Source: Oryzias latipes (Eukaryota; Chordata; Actinopteri; Beloniformes; Adrianichthyidae). From it: a stretch of DNA of 64,000 bases. The notes below the pieces were generated by a model. The model made no database searches. It saw only the letters and a list, made by a program, of their open reading frames with translations, and was not told the origin of the DNA. Within the stretch, counting starts at the first letter, position 1. The number at the start of each line of letters is the position of its first letter. The stretch lies in assembly GCF_002234675.1 (NCBI RefSeq), contig NC_019873.2, positions 10,255,740 through 10,319,739 of the forward strand, given 5' to 3'. Of this stretch, positions 10,769-22,030 are shown piece by piece. Made by a program: the position numbers and the translations under genes.

Positions 10769-12690
10769 GCTGCCTGACAGCTGCCCCGTCAGTGAGGAAG
10801 AAGAGGATCCCTGCGCTCTTCTTCTCCCTTTTCATCTCCTCCTGACACTTTAAAGGAGGACCTGGGGGCTGATGGTCTTTGTAGTCAAGTGGTCTGAAGT
10901 GGTTTCACCATGCATGCGTGAAACAAAAAGGATCTCTAGCTGCAAAAGAAAAACCCCAGAAACATTTTTGCTTTTTAGATGAGATTCCATGTAAGATAGA
11001 GCGCCATCTTCAGGTACATCATCTTTCTCTGTTTTTTTTTTTTTTGGGCCAAACTCTTATTTTATTACATCAGTGTTACAATTCTTTACCATTTCTTTTG
11101 TATTTACTGTTTTAAACTGATTTCTGCTTTTAAATATAATTTGATGCTATTTTAGGTTGTCAAGTCTGGGAATTGAATCCACAGCCAACCAACGGACAGC
11201 AGCTGCTGCAGCCAGCTTTACATCAAATCGTTTTTGTAATATTTGTATCCATAGCGCCACCTTGAGAAAATAATAAAATGTGTCCTGTTGAGGACATTCA
11301 GCATCAGTCCTCCATATTTGTTCTCCAGCTCTTCTTGCTTGAATTTTTCAAATCAGCGGTTTAGATTTGTGCATCTTTAGGGATGTGCTTTGTTTTGATA
11401 GGCAGATGGGTGCTCCTATGTGTGGACTGAACATAGAAGAGGTTCATTTTTGAAGTCTCTTTTGAAACCAGCCTGTAGTGGTCGTTTGAGGAACTGCACC
11501 ATTTCTGTTCCCTAACGTTTTCAGAACAAGAGGGCGACAAGATTGGAGACCACTACTTCAGAACTATTCTGCTGTCATCTAGTGCACATCAGATAATTGA
11601 CACGTGCATTCATTGGGCTCTAGAGCTGCTTGAGCTTCTGCCCTTCTTGTCTCCAAATAAAAAGTGCCCTTTGTTTTTTTCTTCTTTGCATTGACATCAA
11701 TATATTTCTGTTGGAGATACAAGAAGAAAATGTGGCTGTGAAATCTCCCGGTGTTCTATTAAACCTTTTTTTCTTGTAATGTGGCGGCTCTGAGTCTTTG
11801 GGGCTCCGGTCAGACTCCGAGCCGCCAGAGAGAGAGAAAAGAGAGTGAGAGTTAGGGGCAGCTGGGGACAGTGAGAGGAGATGCTGCCCCACCGAGAACT
11901 GAAGAGATGACGTGACGGTGAAGCAACTGGAATCTGAGAGTTCTGGCCCAACTAGTCGCCGACCATTGATGTAACGAGCTTAAATATGGTTCCTATTTTG
12001 GAAAAACGCTCTATATTAGTCATGAAGTCACTTTTTACTTTAGTCAGATGTCTGAGCGCCGCATCTATTCAACAAAGAGCAGATCGTTCAGGACAGGAAG
12101 CTGGTAGCAAGTTTAAAATAAAACACCGGGGAATTTTCAAAATAAACAGTGTTTGTGGCGAGTTCAAAGCTTCTTCACTACAATATATCTGTTTAAAATG
12201 GTATTTTCTGATTAGATTTGCCTTCTTTAATCTATCAGTTTCACAATCTTTTTGTATTCAAATCTTTCCAGTCACAACAAAAGCAGAACCATCTGCATTA
12301 AACTTTATTCATATCGATTATACCTGCAGCACATTGTGCCAATATAAATAACCTCCAGTCTTTTATTGCTTTGAGTCTATGATAAAGTGAACTCATGTTC
12401 ACAATTTGTTCACATAAAAAAATGACACTTGTGTCACTTTCACCTACACAGGTATCACAGTGGATTATTTATTAGCAGTTGACTTCATTTCCATATTCTT
12501 AAAAACAAAACGTGTTTTTGCTGCCCTTTTCCCACCTTGAACCCCTCCCCCTCTGAGGTCCTTTGCACGTCACTAATGGACTTGATTTTAATTCACCAGA
12601 TGTACAAAGCAGCTGCTTTAATTCAATGTTATGATCAGAACCCCTGAATCTTTTGAAGATTCAGTTGAAAGAAAGGACCTCAACAGAAAC
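10769..12690. other. Intergenic DNA between acyp2 and znf365
   Basis: Tail-to-head spacing of about 1.9 kb. Holds the presumed acyp2 promoter just right of 10768 (no clear TATA box). No gene recognised; a purine-rich stretch at 11,830-11,880 gives false frames. Confidence 0.5.
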
Positions 12691-13743
12691 TCACACAGGA
12701 AAGTTTTATTAACAGAACACAGACGTTTTTTTTCCTTTAATGTTCACCAACATATTTTAACACAAAGTCTGGTTTCTTCACAGTATTGCATTTCATTTTA
12801 CAGACTACAGGACTGCTGAGCGAAGGCACAAAACTAGAGATCACTTTGCAGACAAAATCCCAAAAAGACAAACAAAGATACCAAACCATCTCCTAAACAT
12901 TTCACATGAGAACAAGTGATCACCGATGGAAAAAACACACCATAAAGTGACTTTTCTGCTGCGTTCCAACTCGTCTGCCTTTGGTTCCTCCTTCTTTCAC
13001 ACTGCTTTCAAAACTAAAATCTGTTTTCCAGATGTTTTCTTCTGATATTCAGCCCCGCCCCGCCCCTTTGTGAGAAACTCTTCCAGACCGCTGGTTGGTT
13101 CAGTGCAAATGTCCGTCAAATCCCAGTAAAATAGAGCTGGCTCTGCTACAAAAGTACACTGATGAGATTACAGCTTTTGATTAATACTTTGCTCTGTTGG
13201 CTACACAGGAAGCATGCGGTCACCAAAACTGGATGGAGAGGAATCATTGCTTCATGCACGCTTCAGCACCGAACCCACAGCAGGAAGCAGGAAGCACTGA
13301 TGCTGCCCAATGACGAAGAAGGGGAGACCCCGATAAGTGAGCTGTGTTAGCTTAAAACATAACGGCTATCTTCACACCCACTCAATAGCCAAACCCCGAA
13401 AAGACTGTCCAGTGACCTGGATTTTAACGTAATGCGCACACCATCACTACGGTTTTTAAACCGCCAAATATGACGAAGTAAAAACCTAATAAATACAAAC
13501 TTAACGAAGACTTTTTGAGTCCTCTATGTTCTGATACTAAAAACCTGGATGACTTACAAAAAACAGACTGTCAAACTTTTCTTTAAAATTGTCCAAACAC
13601 AATGCATTGTGGTCCATCAAGTGAGCATCAACGCATGCTGGTTTTTAGCAGACTTCCACAGCACTGGAGTTTGGAATTGTAGATTTAGACACAAAATGGT
13701 GAACGCTCCGTGGGAATTTGGACATCGCTAAAATTAAGTTCAT
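12691..13743 (-). other. znf365: Probable znf365 3' UTR
   Basis: Non-coding stretch from the stop codon at 13744-13746 to just past an AATAAA hexamer at 12705-12710 on the minus strand. Extent is inferred from these two marks; no cleavage site is visible. Confidence 0.4.
12705..12710 (-). promoter_or_regulatory. Polyadenylation signal candidate for znf365
   Basis: AATAAA in a GTTAATAAAACTTTCC context on the minus strand, about 1.03 kb beyond the proposed stop. Confidence 0.4.
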
Positions 13744-13853
13744 TTAAACCATTAACAAAAAAATTGTGGGTTTACAGTTTGAGCATCTGTTTGTCATAGA
13801 AAAACCTAAAATGGAAGCCGAGCCCCTTTTATAGTGTCGTTCTTTTCCTCGCT
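13744..13853 (-). CDS. znf365: znf365 last coding exon (tentative)
   Basis: Acceptor TTTTGGACTTTCAG. In phase it reads ERGKERHYKRGSASILGF and stops at TAA 13744-13746. The last 18 residues look UTR-like; a different last exon is possible. Confidence 0.45.
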
Positions 13854-16800
13854 CTGAAAGTCCAAAATAAATCTCTTAAATATAAAGTGCAAATATTTCT
13901 GATCCGTTTGTTTTTCTGACCAGATTTCTTTTATTAACCCTAATGAGTAAAACGGTTTAAAAAAAAACCTCATTAAAACAAACAAACAGTATTATAGACA
14001 CTAAACAGAGGAATACTGTTTTCATTAGAAGTAATCACATTTTTCCCGCTCTCCACGCTTACCTGCAGGTTTGCTCATCTTCACCTTGTTTTTGGAAAAG
14101 TCCAGACTGATCGATCCATCATCAGCAGTGGAATCTGCTTGATGCGTTTTCAAGCAGCTAGGTTTTCTTTTTCCTCCTTGGGTCTCCAGGAAGTGACCTC
14201 TAAATGCTCCAGTTTTACTGTGGAAGGAGCTTCAGCAGCTCTCCAGGAGTTTTTCCCTCATCCAGCTGCAGATTCAGTTTGGTTTTTACATCAAAAGAGC
14301 TAAAGGTTTGCAGAAGGTTCAGATCTGACAAAAACCTTAAAACTTTTTCTAAGTCTTTTTTTAACTTCCTGATTTCTGTGTAGTGAGAAGTAGCAAAGAC
14401 GACAGTTTGTGTGAATCATAAAATGAAAAAATGTGAACCTAAAACTCCTCTGACTCACTTTCATGGATACAAACTGAGCACTGGCCCTTTTGTCTGAAAA
14501 ATGTCTCAATGAACGAAGAAGCTAATGGTTTCTTGAGCTTTCTTTTTTATAAATCACATCTGTTGGTTTTACAACACCCCAAGGTTTTAGTTGAAGAATT
14601 CCCACTGCGGCAGGAAGCCAAGATGGCGCGTGGACAACTGTCAAAACCTTGATAGCGAGTCTCACAGACGACACGTAAACACAGAGCAAAGGTACGCCGC
14701 ACGCGGTCTGCTACGCCTGCAGCGGCGATGTACGAGCTGTCTTCTGCTTTGTACATTCATGAAGCTACAGGTCGGTTTCTGGGACGATGAATCTAAAGTG
14801 TCTCCTTCTGGACATCATTAAAGAAACTTTCTTTCAGGAGAAAAGGGTTCCTGACGTAAAGCAAGTCAACCAAAATCCTCCGAACTGGCAGAGAAAGTGG
14901 GAACTTCTGAGGTTCCACAGACACAAAGTGCATTTTGCTCTTTTGAAAAATTATAGAATTTGGCAAAAAGGTGAAGCTTTTTGAACATTCATTGTTGCTG
15001 CTTTTGTGTCACAAGGAGGACAATGTTTGTAAAACTACATCAGGACTCAAATTGGTGTTTCCTCCCATCAGAATCCAGAAGTTCCCTGACAGAAACACCT
15101 TTGTTTTTGACTCAAACAAATGATGTGACAGTCGCTTCAGTACGGACTATTGACTGTATGGGAGAGCTGGACCGATTGACCCGTCCCACCTGGCGTTCCA
15201 AACAGGAAGTACCTGCTGGTTCCAAGAAGCCAAAATTCCACAGGCTTCTACAGAAAAATAAACAGCTGTTACTCAGTCATTCCATTTGTCAGAACAACCA
15301 TTCTTGCTTCAATACCTTTTCTTTTTTTTTTTTTTAAACCATGCTTTCCTGTAGTGCAAGTTTTTCAAGTCATAAGCTGACCGATCAGATCATTCAAAAG
15401 TAGGTAGTTTCACATTGAACGTTCAAAATGTTAGAAAGATTCTCCCGAGCTTGCTTTCAAGTTCTAGGGGCGTGGCCTTCCAACAAGCTCACTCCTGATT
15501 GGTGAGAGTGGTTGCAGTAGAAATGTCCACTCAGTCCGACTTGGACCGCTCACTGCCTACTGACGTCATCCGAGTCCAGCATTGCAAAAAATGGTGATCG
15601 AAATGACTATTTTGTCGGAGCCAGAAGTCTTCGGGTGACTTTGCACTCAGTCCAGTTCTCATGTACCGTCAATAGTTTAGACTGCAGGACGAAGAAAGGA
15701 GGATGAGGATGCAGCAAGTCAGAGATGCTGCAGAACAGCAGTACTTGACTGCATTTCCCCCAAACAAAAATCTGTTCTTCCTTAATCCAGAAGTGAGGAC
15801 TTCCTCCTGGTCCTGCTGTCCCAGAACTTGTCTGTGCTTTTAGGCTTATAAGCTCGAACAGAACCCAAAACGTCTCTCACTCAGAGTTTCTCCACTTTTG
15901 CTCCCTCAAACTGATTATAGTCTCAGTTGTTGTGTAGTTTTGTGGTCACAGCTTTAACATCTACCCGAGGGCCGGTCTTTAAAACTCTACAGAAATTGAC
16001 ATGGAGAACAATCATGGATGAGAAGAACCCGATTGATTTTTTTATCCTTTTGCTCGGTTTTTCCTTCATCTTCACCGTGCTAAACCTGGTTGTCTCCTCC
16101 TCTTCCTCCTCCATGTCCTCTCTCTTTCCAGGCAGCAGCTTCTACCTTCTGTAGGCGTCAGTGCTGCATTCCAGCAGAGGTTTGATGTAAATGAGGAAAC
16201 CGGGCCCTAAACCCCCATCCTGGTTTCTAGAGACAAGGACTAAACCAGGTTCCTGCAGGTAACTGACACAGAAAATGAGCGGGTCATGCTCTAAACTGGA
16301 TGTGAGAAATGAGTGGAGATGTTTAAACACTGAAGCACGTCTGATTTTTGTGCTGATGAAGATGCTCCACCCTAAAAAGTGTTAAGAGTTTAAATCTCTC
16401 CTGCAGCTTTTTCTCTCTACAATCACATCATAAATAATGGGATTCAGCTTCATTCTGGTTCTAAATGTAAATGTCCAGATTAGCAGCAGAATTGCTGTTA
16501 ATAATCTGGGATTCTCCACAGTTTCCTCGGGTTAACTCGCTGCTGCCCCGCCCACCCCCTTCAGTCCTAGGCCTCGTACCCGGTGGAGCGGCGCCGCTGG
16601 TGGTTCCAGATGTCGTTCCTGTGTTCGGGCCGGCAGAAAAGCCTGGACGACTGGGCCAGGCGCTCCCGGTGCTCCCGCTCTCGGTCCCGCTCCCCGGACA
16701 CTTTAGAAGGTGGGGGGCGGCCCCCAAACTGGGTGAAAGACTGCGTTCTTCTGTCAGAGAACCCTGATGAGAACAGCTGGCCTCCCGCTGACCTGCAGGG

Positions 16801-19800
16801 GAGGAACACGCCGGAAGGAGACAACGTCAGAGCAGTAGATTTTTTCAGCCCAAACATTATCAGCGCCTTCAGTGGTCATCCGAGGAACTACAACTTCTGC
16901 TGAAACATCTGGTTTCTTTTAAAATTGCGCTCTATGATCTGCTGTAACTAGCCATTTACTCAACTACCATAATTCTAGCAGTTCTGATGCTGACAAAAGC
17001 TGCTTTGTGCCAATATGTAAACACCTGACGGTAGTTTGGCTGAGTCAGAATCAGGAATTTATATTGTTTGTGTAAACACTTTACTACTGTAGTGTTACTT
17101 ATCAGCACAAAGCTGCTTTTCTACCCTTCAGAATGATGTTAATTGTGTATTTTGTTGAGGATTTCTGGTCAAGTCAAGCGAAGAACTTTTGGGGGGTACG
17201 CCTGTACGAAACCCTTCAGAGAGGGTTGGGGGGGTTTGAACTTTCGGTGGGTGACACTTCTTTATATTTAGACTTTAGAAACATGTGGTTTGATCATAGA
17301 AGAGCTTCTCACCTGCTCTTAGTGATTCTTTGAGCAAAGTTCTCAGGCTGAAAAACACAGAGCAGAGGAAAAAACAGGACTTTAACTTCAGTGCTCACAA
17401 CAATCCCATCATGCTTCTTCTGGACTTAAAAGAGGTTAGAAATGTTCACATAATCTTCCAGATACAGACTTTTTTCGGTCATTAGTTTGAAAAGTCTAAA
17501 AACCTGAGAATATTGAGAACGAAAACAGACAGTCAACACTAAATTCCTCTATACCAGGGCTGCTCATTTCTGGTCCTCGAGATCTACCACCCTGCCCATT
17601 TTCCAGCTGTGTTCATTCAGTTAAATTGTGAAAACATCTGATGGAGCTCATCAGCAGCTGGCAGGGCTTGGAGATCTGGAAAACAGGCAGGTTGGTCGAC
17701 CTTGAAGACCAGGAATGTGCAGCCCTGCTCTAAACCCACTGGTGACCAGGGATTAGATGTAAGATCTTAAGCCCGAGCCCGAGTCAGAATCATTACGTTC
17801 GGGTCGGGCCGGGCTTCTCTCTCGCTGACTTTTTTAATAAATATATGTTTATAAAAATGTATACTAAAACAATGTGTTGATACTAAACCAAGGAATACTT
17901 GTTATAAATAATTTGGTTAAAACAGAGAAGGCGCTGTAAGGTAATTGCTATATAACTACTAACAGGAAGCGCAGACGCAGTATTTCTCCGCATAATTAAG
18001 CGAGTGTGCATCAAGATCTGTTTCAGTCTCTTTGTCTGGCCTCTTATTCTGTGTTCCAGCGGTATTTCGTTGTGCAAATGCATTTATCATGATCATAAAA
18101 ATATGTAGATTATTTTAACCTTAAGAATTCTTGGGTTATTTTTCTGCCAAAAATTCTATGGGATAAATTTAAATTTCGGGTTTGCTTCGAGCTCAGCCCT
18201 GCAAATCAAGTTAATTGGTCGGGCTCGGGCTGGGTTGGGCTTTAATGCCTAGGTCGGGTCGGCCTGGATTTTTTTTGGCCCGATCTTACCTCTACCAGGG
18301 ATCTAACAAGTCTCTAAATACTCTGATATTAGGGATCTGTTCCAGAAAAAACGAGTATGAATATTTGAGATGTCAGAGAACGCTGATTTGCAATCTTTAA
18401 AATGCAAAAATAAAGATGGATTTTAAGTTCGCATTTTGTGGTGTGGCTGCTGATCTGTGCGGATCAGCAGCCACACCACAAAATGCGAGCGTCAGTGTAC
18501 AATTACGGGAAAGAGGGCTTGAATTGGACCCGAGAAGCTTTTGATACCCAGCTGTTGCAAAAAACATGTTGGGTTGATGAAAGATAAACGGAAACTGTGC
18601 AAGGAGGTCAGATACAACAAGAAATGACTGACTGTAGTTAAAAGACAGACCCCGGTAATCTGCGGATACCTGCTGGTGGTTGCACTGAGGCGGGCTGCCG
18701 TTAACCTGGTAATACTCCACCAGTCGCTCAGTTAAGGCGATGCGGGTCAGCAGGTTCTCTATGAACTCTTGGATCCGAACTTTGCCGCTGGTTTCCTGTC
18801 GGACCGCAGCGTCGAGGAACCTCTGGATGGTCGACACCTCCCTGAAAAGATGCATGCTGGGATGAGAACAGAAGCAGACAAGACGATGAATACCCCAGCG
18901 GCGTCCGCACCTCTCCCGCCGCTCCAGCTCGTTCTCTGAGGCGTTCAGCTGCTCCTTCAGCGCTGCAATCACCATGACCGCCACATCCACCTGCTGACTC
19001 AGTGACCTCTCCCTGTCTGCGACTTCCTGTCTCTCCTGTGCCAGGTGCTGCGAGTGAGCGCGTTCACACAGGAGCTCTGTGTCAGTCTGGGCCAGCTCAG
19101 TGCTGAGCCGGGCCAGCCGCCGCTGCATGGTGCTGTCGGCTGCTCGCAGCATGCTGGCCAGGCGCCGTCGTACGGCGGCCGAAGCCGCTGCTGCCTGCAG
19201 GCCGGAGAACGGGCTCTGCTCTGGAGGAGACAGCACACATCATTATGAGCTTTGTCCATGAGCTGCAGCTCCTGACGGTGGAACCATAGCAAACGTACCC
19301 ATGAGCTCCAGGTCTGGGAGCAGTTCTGGTGGGGGGCTGAGGGGGGCGGGGAGCGGGAACGGCAGATGTTGCTGGTGGCTAATGTGGCGACATGACTCCA
19401 ACCTTCTGGTGGACAATCTGAAGTTCTCATTTTTGCCTTTACTATCATCTTCATTATCGTCTTCTTCATCTTCTGTCCCTGCTTCCTCCTCTTCATCCTC
19501 CTCCTCCTGCGTCCCCACCCCGACGCTTTGGGTGCGCCTCCTTGCAGAGCTGTAGGAATGGAAGTACCCGCTGTCCCTGCTGTCGCTCAGGGAGCGGACG
19601 TGCGGAGCCCTCCCCGTGCTCTGCTGCCCCCTGCGGGTCGGGAGGCTCATTTCATGCCAGGGGATCGCCGCTGTCAGCGGGTCGGGAAGTTTTCCCGTGA
19701 TGCTGAAGCTGCCGGAGGTCACATCTGGGGATCGGTATGAGTGGCGGTATTCCAGGTGGGCACGCAGCGAGGCCAGGCTGCAAAATCGCTCCTGCTCGCC

Positions 19801-19926
19801 GCAACGAGGGCAGCGGAACGGGAGTTTGCAGGAAGAGACTGCCTCTGGGACGGCGCTGCAGGCCTGGACGTTCTTCTCGAGGAGGAAAGAGCTAGCACTT
19901 CTGGAGCACAGCTTCTGCTGCATCAC
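13744..19926 (-). CDS. znf365: ZNF365-like zinc finger/coiled-coil protein, seven coding exons
   Basis: Proposed exons (minus): 19299-19926, 18911-19220, 18670-18841, 17313-17347, 16580-16792, 14063-14217, 13744-13853; 1,623 nt, 540 residues, all phases compatible. The start MMQQK resembles the human ZNF365 start MQQK. Residues 39-62 form a C2H2-like finger (CPRCGEQERF...LRAHLEYRH) shared with ZNF365 and FBXO41; no F-box follows. An acidic Glu/Asp/Ser stretch lies at about 140-170. Exons 2-3 form a coiled coil with the ZNF365 blocks QEVADRERSLSQQVDVAV and IQEFIENLL...EYYQ. Exon 6 (GHFLETQGGKRKPSCL) matches human GHVLTDISSNRKPKCL. Human ZNF365 (DBZ/Su48) is a centrosomal, DISC1-binding protein linked to genome stability; that role is transferred by homology. 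Exons 1-3 are firm, 6 likely, 4-5 and 7 are inferred from splice sites and phase. Exon 3 could instead end at 18706 (528 residues). Confidence 0.8.
14063..14217 (-). CDS. znf365: znf365 coding exon 6
   Basis: Acceptor CTCCTTCCACAG (alternative TTTAG gives a start at 14199), strong donor GTAAGC. Codes GHFLETQGGKRKPSCLKTHQ to DFSKNKVKMSKPA, similar to the human ZNF365 C-terminal region. Confidence 0.7.
14218..16579. other. znf365 intron with MITE
   Basis: Contains the 15147-15675 palindromic element and a CpG-dense patch at about 14,620-14,770 starting with AAGATGGCG, perhaps a LINE 5' fragment. A short plus-strand frame with a hydrophobic segment is discussed under rejected items. Confidence 0.45.
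15147..15675. mobile_element. MITE-like element with 'CTATTGAC' inverted ends
   Basis: Left CTATTGACTGTATGGGAGAG and right reverse complement CTATTGACGGTACATGAGAA are imperfect inverted repeats, followed on both sides by CTGGAC. The same end motif borders the element at 20,096-20,334. No transposase. Confidence 0.6.
16580..16792 (-). CDS. znf365: znf365 coding exon 5 (inferred, basic)
   Basis: Acceptor TTCCTCCCCTGCAG, donor GTACGA at 16574-16579, phase 2 at both ends so it can be skipped without a frame change. Codes SAGGQLFSSGFSDRRTQSF through RERLAQSSRLFCRPEHRN to RRRST, rich in Arg. If the donor is not used, the frame reads YEA and stops at 16567-16569, giving a shorter 456-residue protein. 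Confidence 0.6.
17313..17347 (-). CDS. znf365: znf365 coding exon 4, 35-nt microexon (inferred)
   Basis: Flanked by acceptor TGTGTTTTTCAG and strong donor GTGAG. Codes PENFAQRITKS plus two bases, and changes the phase from 0 to 2, which both downstream exons need. No homolog recalled. Confidence 0.6.
17555..17727. mobile_element. hAT-type MITE, 173 bp
   Basis: Ends CAGGGCTGCTCATTTCTGGTC and (reverse complement of the right end) CAGGGCTGCACATTCCTGGTC. Flanked by 8-bp duplications CTCTATAC (17547-17554) and CTCTAAAC (17728-17735). Confidence 0.88.
17754..18294. mobile_element. hAT-type non-autonomous transposon, 541 bp
   Basis: Ends TAGATGTAAGATC and, reversed, TAGAGGTAAGATC, with GGGCTCGGGC-type repeats just inside. 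An exact 8-bp duplication CCAGGGAT flanks it (17746-17753 and 18295-18302), suggesting a fairly recent insertion. It lies 26 bp from the preceding hAT MITE. Confidence 0.88.
18429..18488. repeat. Perfect 27-bp palindrome with 6-nt loop
   Basis: Arms 18429-18455 and 18462-18488 are exact reverse complements around TGTGCG. Within the znf365 intron after exon 3. No target duplication or second copy seen in the window. Confidence 0.9.
18670..18841 (-). CDS. znf365: znf365 coding exon 3 (coiled coil)
   Basis: Acceptor ATCTTTTCAG. Codes EVSTIQRFLDAAVRQETSGK to VEYYQ and NHQQ. Two in-frame donors are possible: GTATCC at 18664-18669 or GTTAAC at 18700-18705. Confidence 0.85.
18911..19220 (-). CDS. 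znf365: znf365 coding exon 2 (coiled coil)
   Basis: Acceptor CTGTCTCCTCCAG, donor GTGCGG at 18905-18910. Codes EQSPFSG to ENELERRE, including SQQVDVAVMVIAALKEQL, closely matching human RQVDVAVEMIAVLRQRL. Confidence 0.9.
19299..19926 (-). CDS. znf365: znf365 coding exon 1 (zinc finger)
   Basis: The exon starts at 19931 after TTATTTTCAG, so a 5' UTR intron precedes it. It ends at donor GTACGT (19293-19298) after codons for ELM plus one base. Carries the finger and the acidic stretch. Confidence 0.9.
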
Positions 19927-20095
19927 TAAATCTGAAAATAAGATTGACAGGAAGACAGTATGATACCAAAATTTTTAAATACTAAAGACTGCAGGTTTCA
20001 CAGGGTGGAAAAGGTGCAAAGATCTCTACTATCTGGCATTTCTTCTTTTGTCTATGAACAGATGACATTTTTCAGTCACGTTTGTGTCCCATACA

Positions 20096-20334
20096 TCGAC
20101 TGTATGAGAGTACTGGAGTGAGGGAGTGAAACGTTTTCGCAATATAGACGCCGCCATGTTGAAGCCAGACGACGTCAGCAGTGATTGGTCCGAGCATGGT
20201 TATTTTTACAAATAGAATGACTCTTTATTTCTCATTAGCACTCTATGGGATTTTGGCTTTTTGCAGCATGCAGGCACTTCCTGTTTGGAATGCGACGGGG
20301 GAAGAGTCACTCAGTCCAGGTCTCATACAGTCAA
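20096..20334. mobile_element. MITE-like element, same family as 15.15 kb
   Basis: Ends TCGACTGTATGAGA and reversed TTGACTGTATGAGA. ACTGGA/CTGGAC and GAGTGA-type motifs follow, as in the other copy. 239 bp, in the 5' UTR intron of znf365. Confidence 0.6.
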
Positions 20335-21378
20335 CGGTCACAATGCAGCACTAAAGCAGCTCTGAAGTACTTCTTCAATGATGATTTCAAAAATCCAAAT
20401 ACTGACAGAACCTCACTAAGTAATGATACAGTGTTTCCCCGCACATTTGTGTTTCACGTATTCACAGATTTTTTTTTCCAGTCATGTGACTCCTCTGGTT
20501 CATCACAAAAACTCAGTTCCACAGATTCCTGAATCGCTATAACCAAAGTTTTTGCCCTGCATGGAGAAATGACGCTAGCTGACTCAGAAGCAGCCGGAAA
20601 ATATCCTGAACTCCTAGGAAGTTAATCACGGAGAATAATCATCATCTGGAACAGGAGCTTCATATGAATGAAACCGGCCTCTTCAGGAAGATGACCTCTA
20701 CACTTAACTGATGAAGGAGGAAGCACAGGCTCCTGGTTTTAAGGCACAGAGAGACAGAGTGACACTCCTAATGTGCCTTATAAAGTACGCTACAGTACAC
20801 TCTAGTGCTCTGAATCTGAATTAAAATAAATCTATGTTGAGCAGTATTCCAATGTTCTTGCTCCAATGTTTAACAAAGCATCAGAAATGATCGCTGATGG
20901 ACAATCTTCGGCCGTGGGGGTGGTTCTCCGTATTCGCGGTTTCAGTGTTTTCACGGGTGTCTCTGGTCTTTAACCCCCGTGATTACGGAGGGAGTACTGT
21001 AAATTTATTAGAGGATTGGTCACAAATATTTCTTCAGAAGCTGGGTGAGACGTTCATGGAACTATAGTAAAAACAAAAACTCACGACAGTACAACAAAAA
21101 TTCTGAATTCTCTTATTTTACATCTGCCCTCATCAATTAGTTCAAACTGCTCGTGTACTGCGGTTAATTATGGCTTCCTTTCTGCATGATGGAGCTTCAG
21201 CTTTCATAAGCAAACAGGAAACAACTCCCAGAATATTTCCGGTGTCATTCATTAAGGTCATTTCCACAATAACGGCATCTTTGAGCATCCAATTAAGCTC
21301 TTTGGCCCTGATCCTGACACACAGAGATTTCTCCAGTTTCCTTGAACCTTCAGATGCTGTTCTGTAAAGCCACCAGGT

Positions 21379-21478
21379 TGACAAAGATAACTTTATTTAA
21401 ACATTTTGTCTTTGACAAAGATAACTTTATTTAATCATTTTATCTTTGACAAGATAACTTTAGTTATTCATTTTCTTT
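21379..21478. repeat. 35-bp tandem repeat, about 2.9 copies
   Basis: GACAAAGATAACTTTATTTA-type units with small changes in the last copy. Confidence 0.8.
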
Positions 21479-21776
21479 TAACATTTTTTTAAAATCTTCT
21501 AATGGACTGAGACATTAACTAAACGCCTAACTAAACTAAACACCTGAAAACAATTAGTTAGCTGTCTGCAGAATAAGGCATCTTGTTCAAGTCAAAAGGC
21601 GGCAAAATAGGGGGGAAAAAATTCTGCTGCTTTTCGAGGACAATTAGTCCAGCAATGGGCCTTTTAATTTTTGCACTGTACCTAAAAACTCACACGATGA
21701 ATTAATATGCTAATATTTCATGAGAACAACAAGGCCACATTTGAAGATACGTTGTTCTTTGACTGCATTATCTCAC

Positions 21777-22030
21777 CTCGTTAATAGCTGGAGTCTGTCG
21801 GTTCACGCTGCTGCTGCTCTGAAGGAGCGGCGAACGGCTGCGTCAGCCCGAACCGAGCCGCGCGGACATGTTCGGCGTGACGTCGCTCCTTTTCGGCTTC
21901 GAACAGTAACGGGTCAAACGGAGGCTTTCGCAGCGCGAGGACGCAACCGGACCGACCAGAGAGCTTCCACACCGCGACCACGACAAACCGAGACGCCCGA
22001 GTGACCGTCACTGAGTAAGACGTCTGCCCC
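21777..22030 (-). promoter_or_regulatory. znf365: CpG-rich promoter and first non-coding exon of znf365 (inferred)
   Basis: The densest CpG stretch of the left part. On the minus strand a donor AACGAG/GTGAGA closes a likely first exon at 21777, and no in-frame coding match is seen. A CRE-like TGACGTCG sits at 21878-21885 (7 of 8 bases of TGACGTCA). The right limit and start site cannot be fixed. Confidence 0.55.

Larger units (their letters stand above)
19931..21776. other. znf365 5' UTR intron (inferred)
   Basis: Between the proposed non-coding exon and coding exon 1. Holds the MITE above and a 35-bp tandem repeat; no exon seen. Confidence 0.45.

Noticed and set aside
16010-16153. Plus-strand frame MDEKNPIDFFILLLGFSFIF with a membrane-like segment and good ATG context
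   Set aside because: 47 codons, antisense within a znf365 intron, serine repeat from a TCC tract; no homolog recalled. Could be revisited with transcript data.
16461-16903. Plus-strand frames over znf365 exon 5
   Set aside because: Antisense shadows of an exon whose splice sites and phase fit the minus strand.
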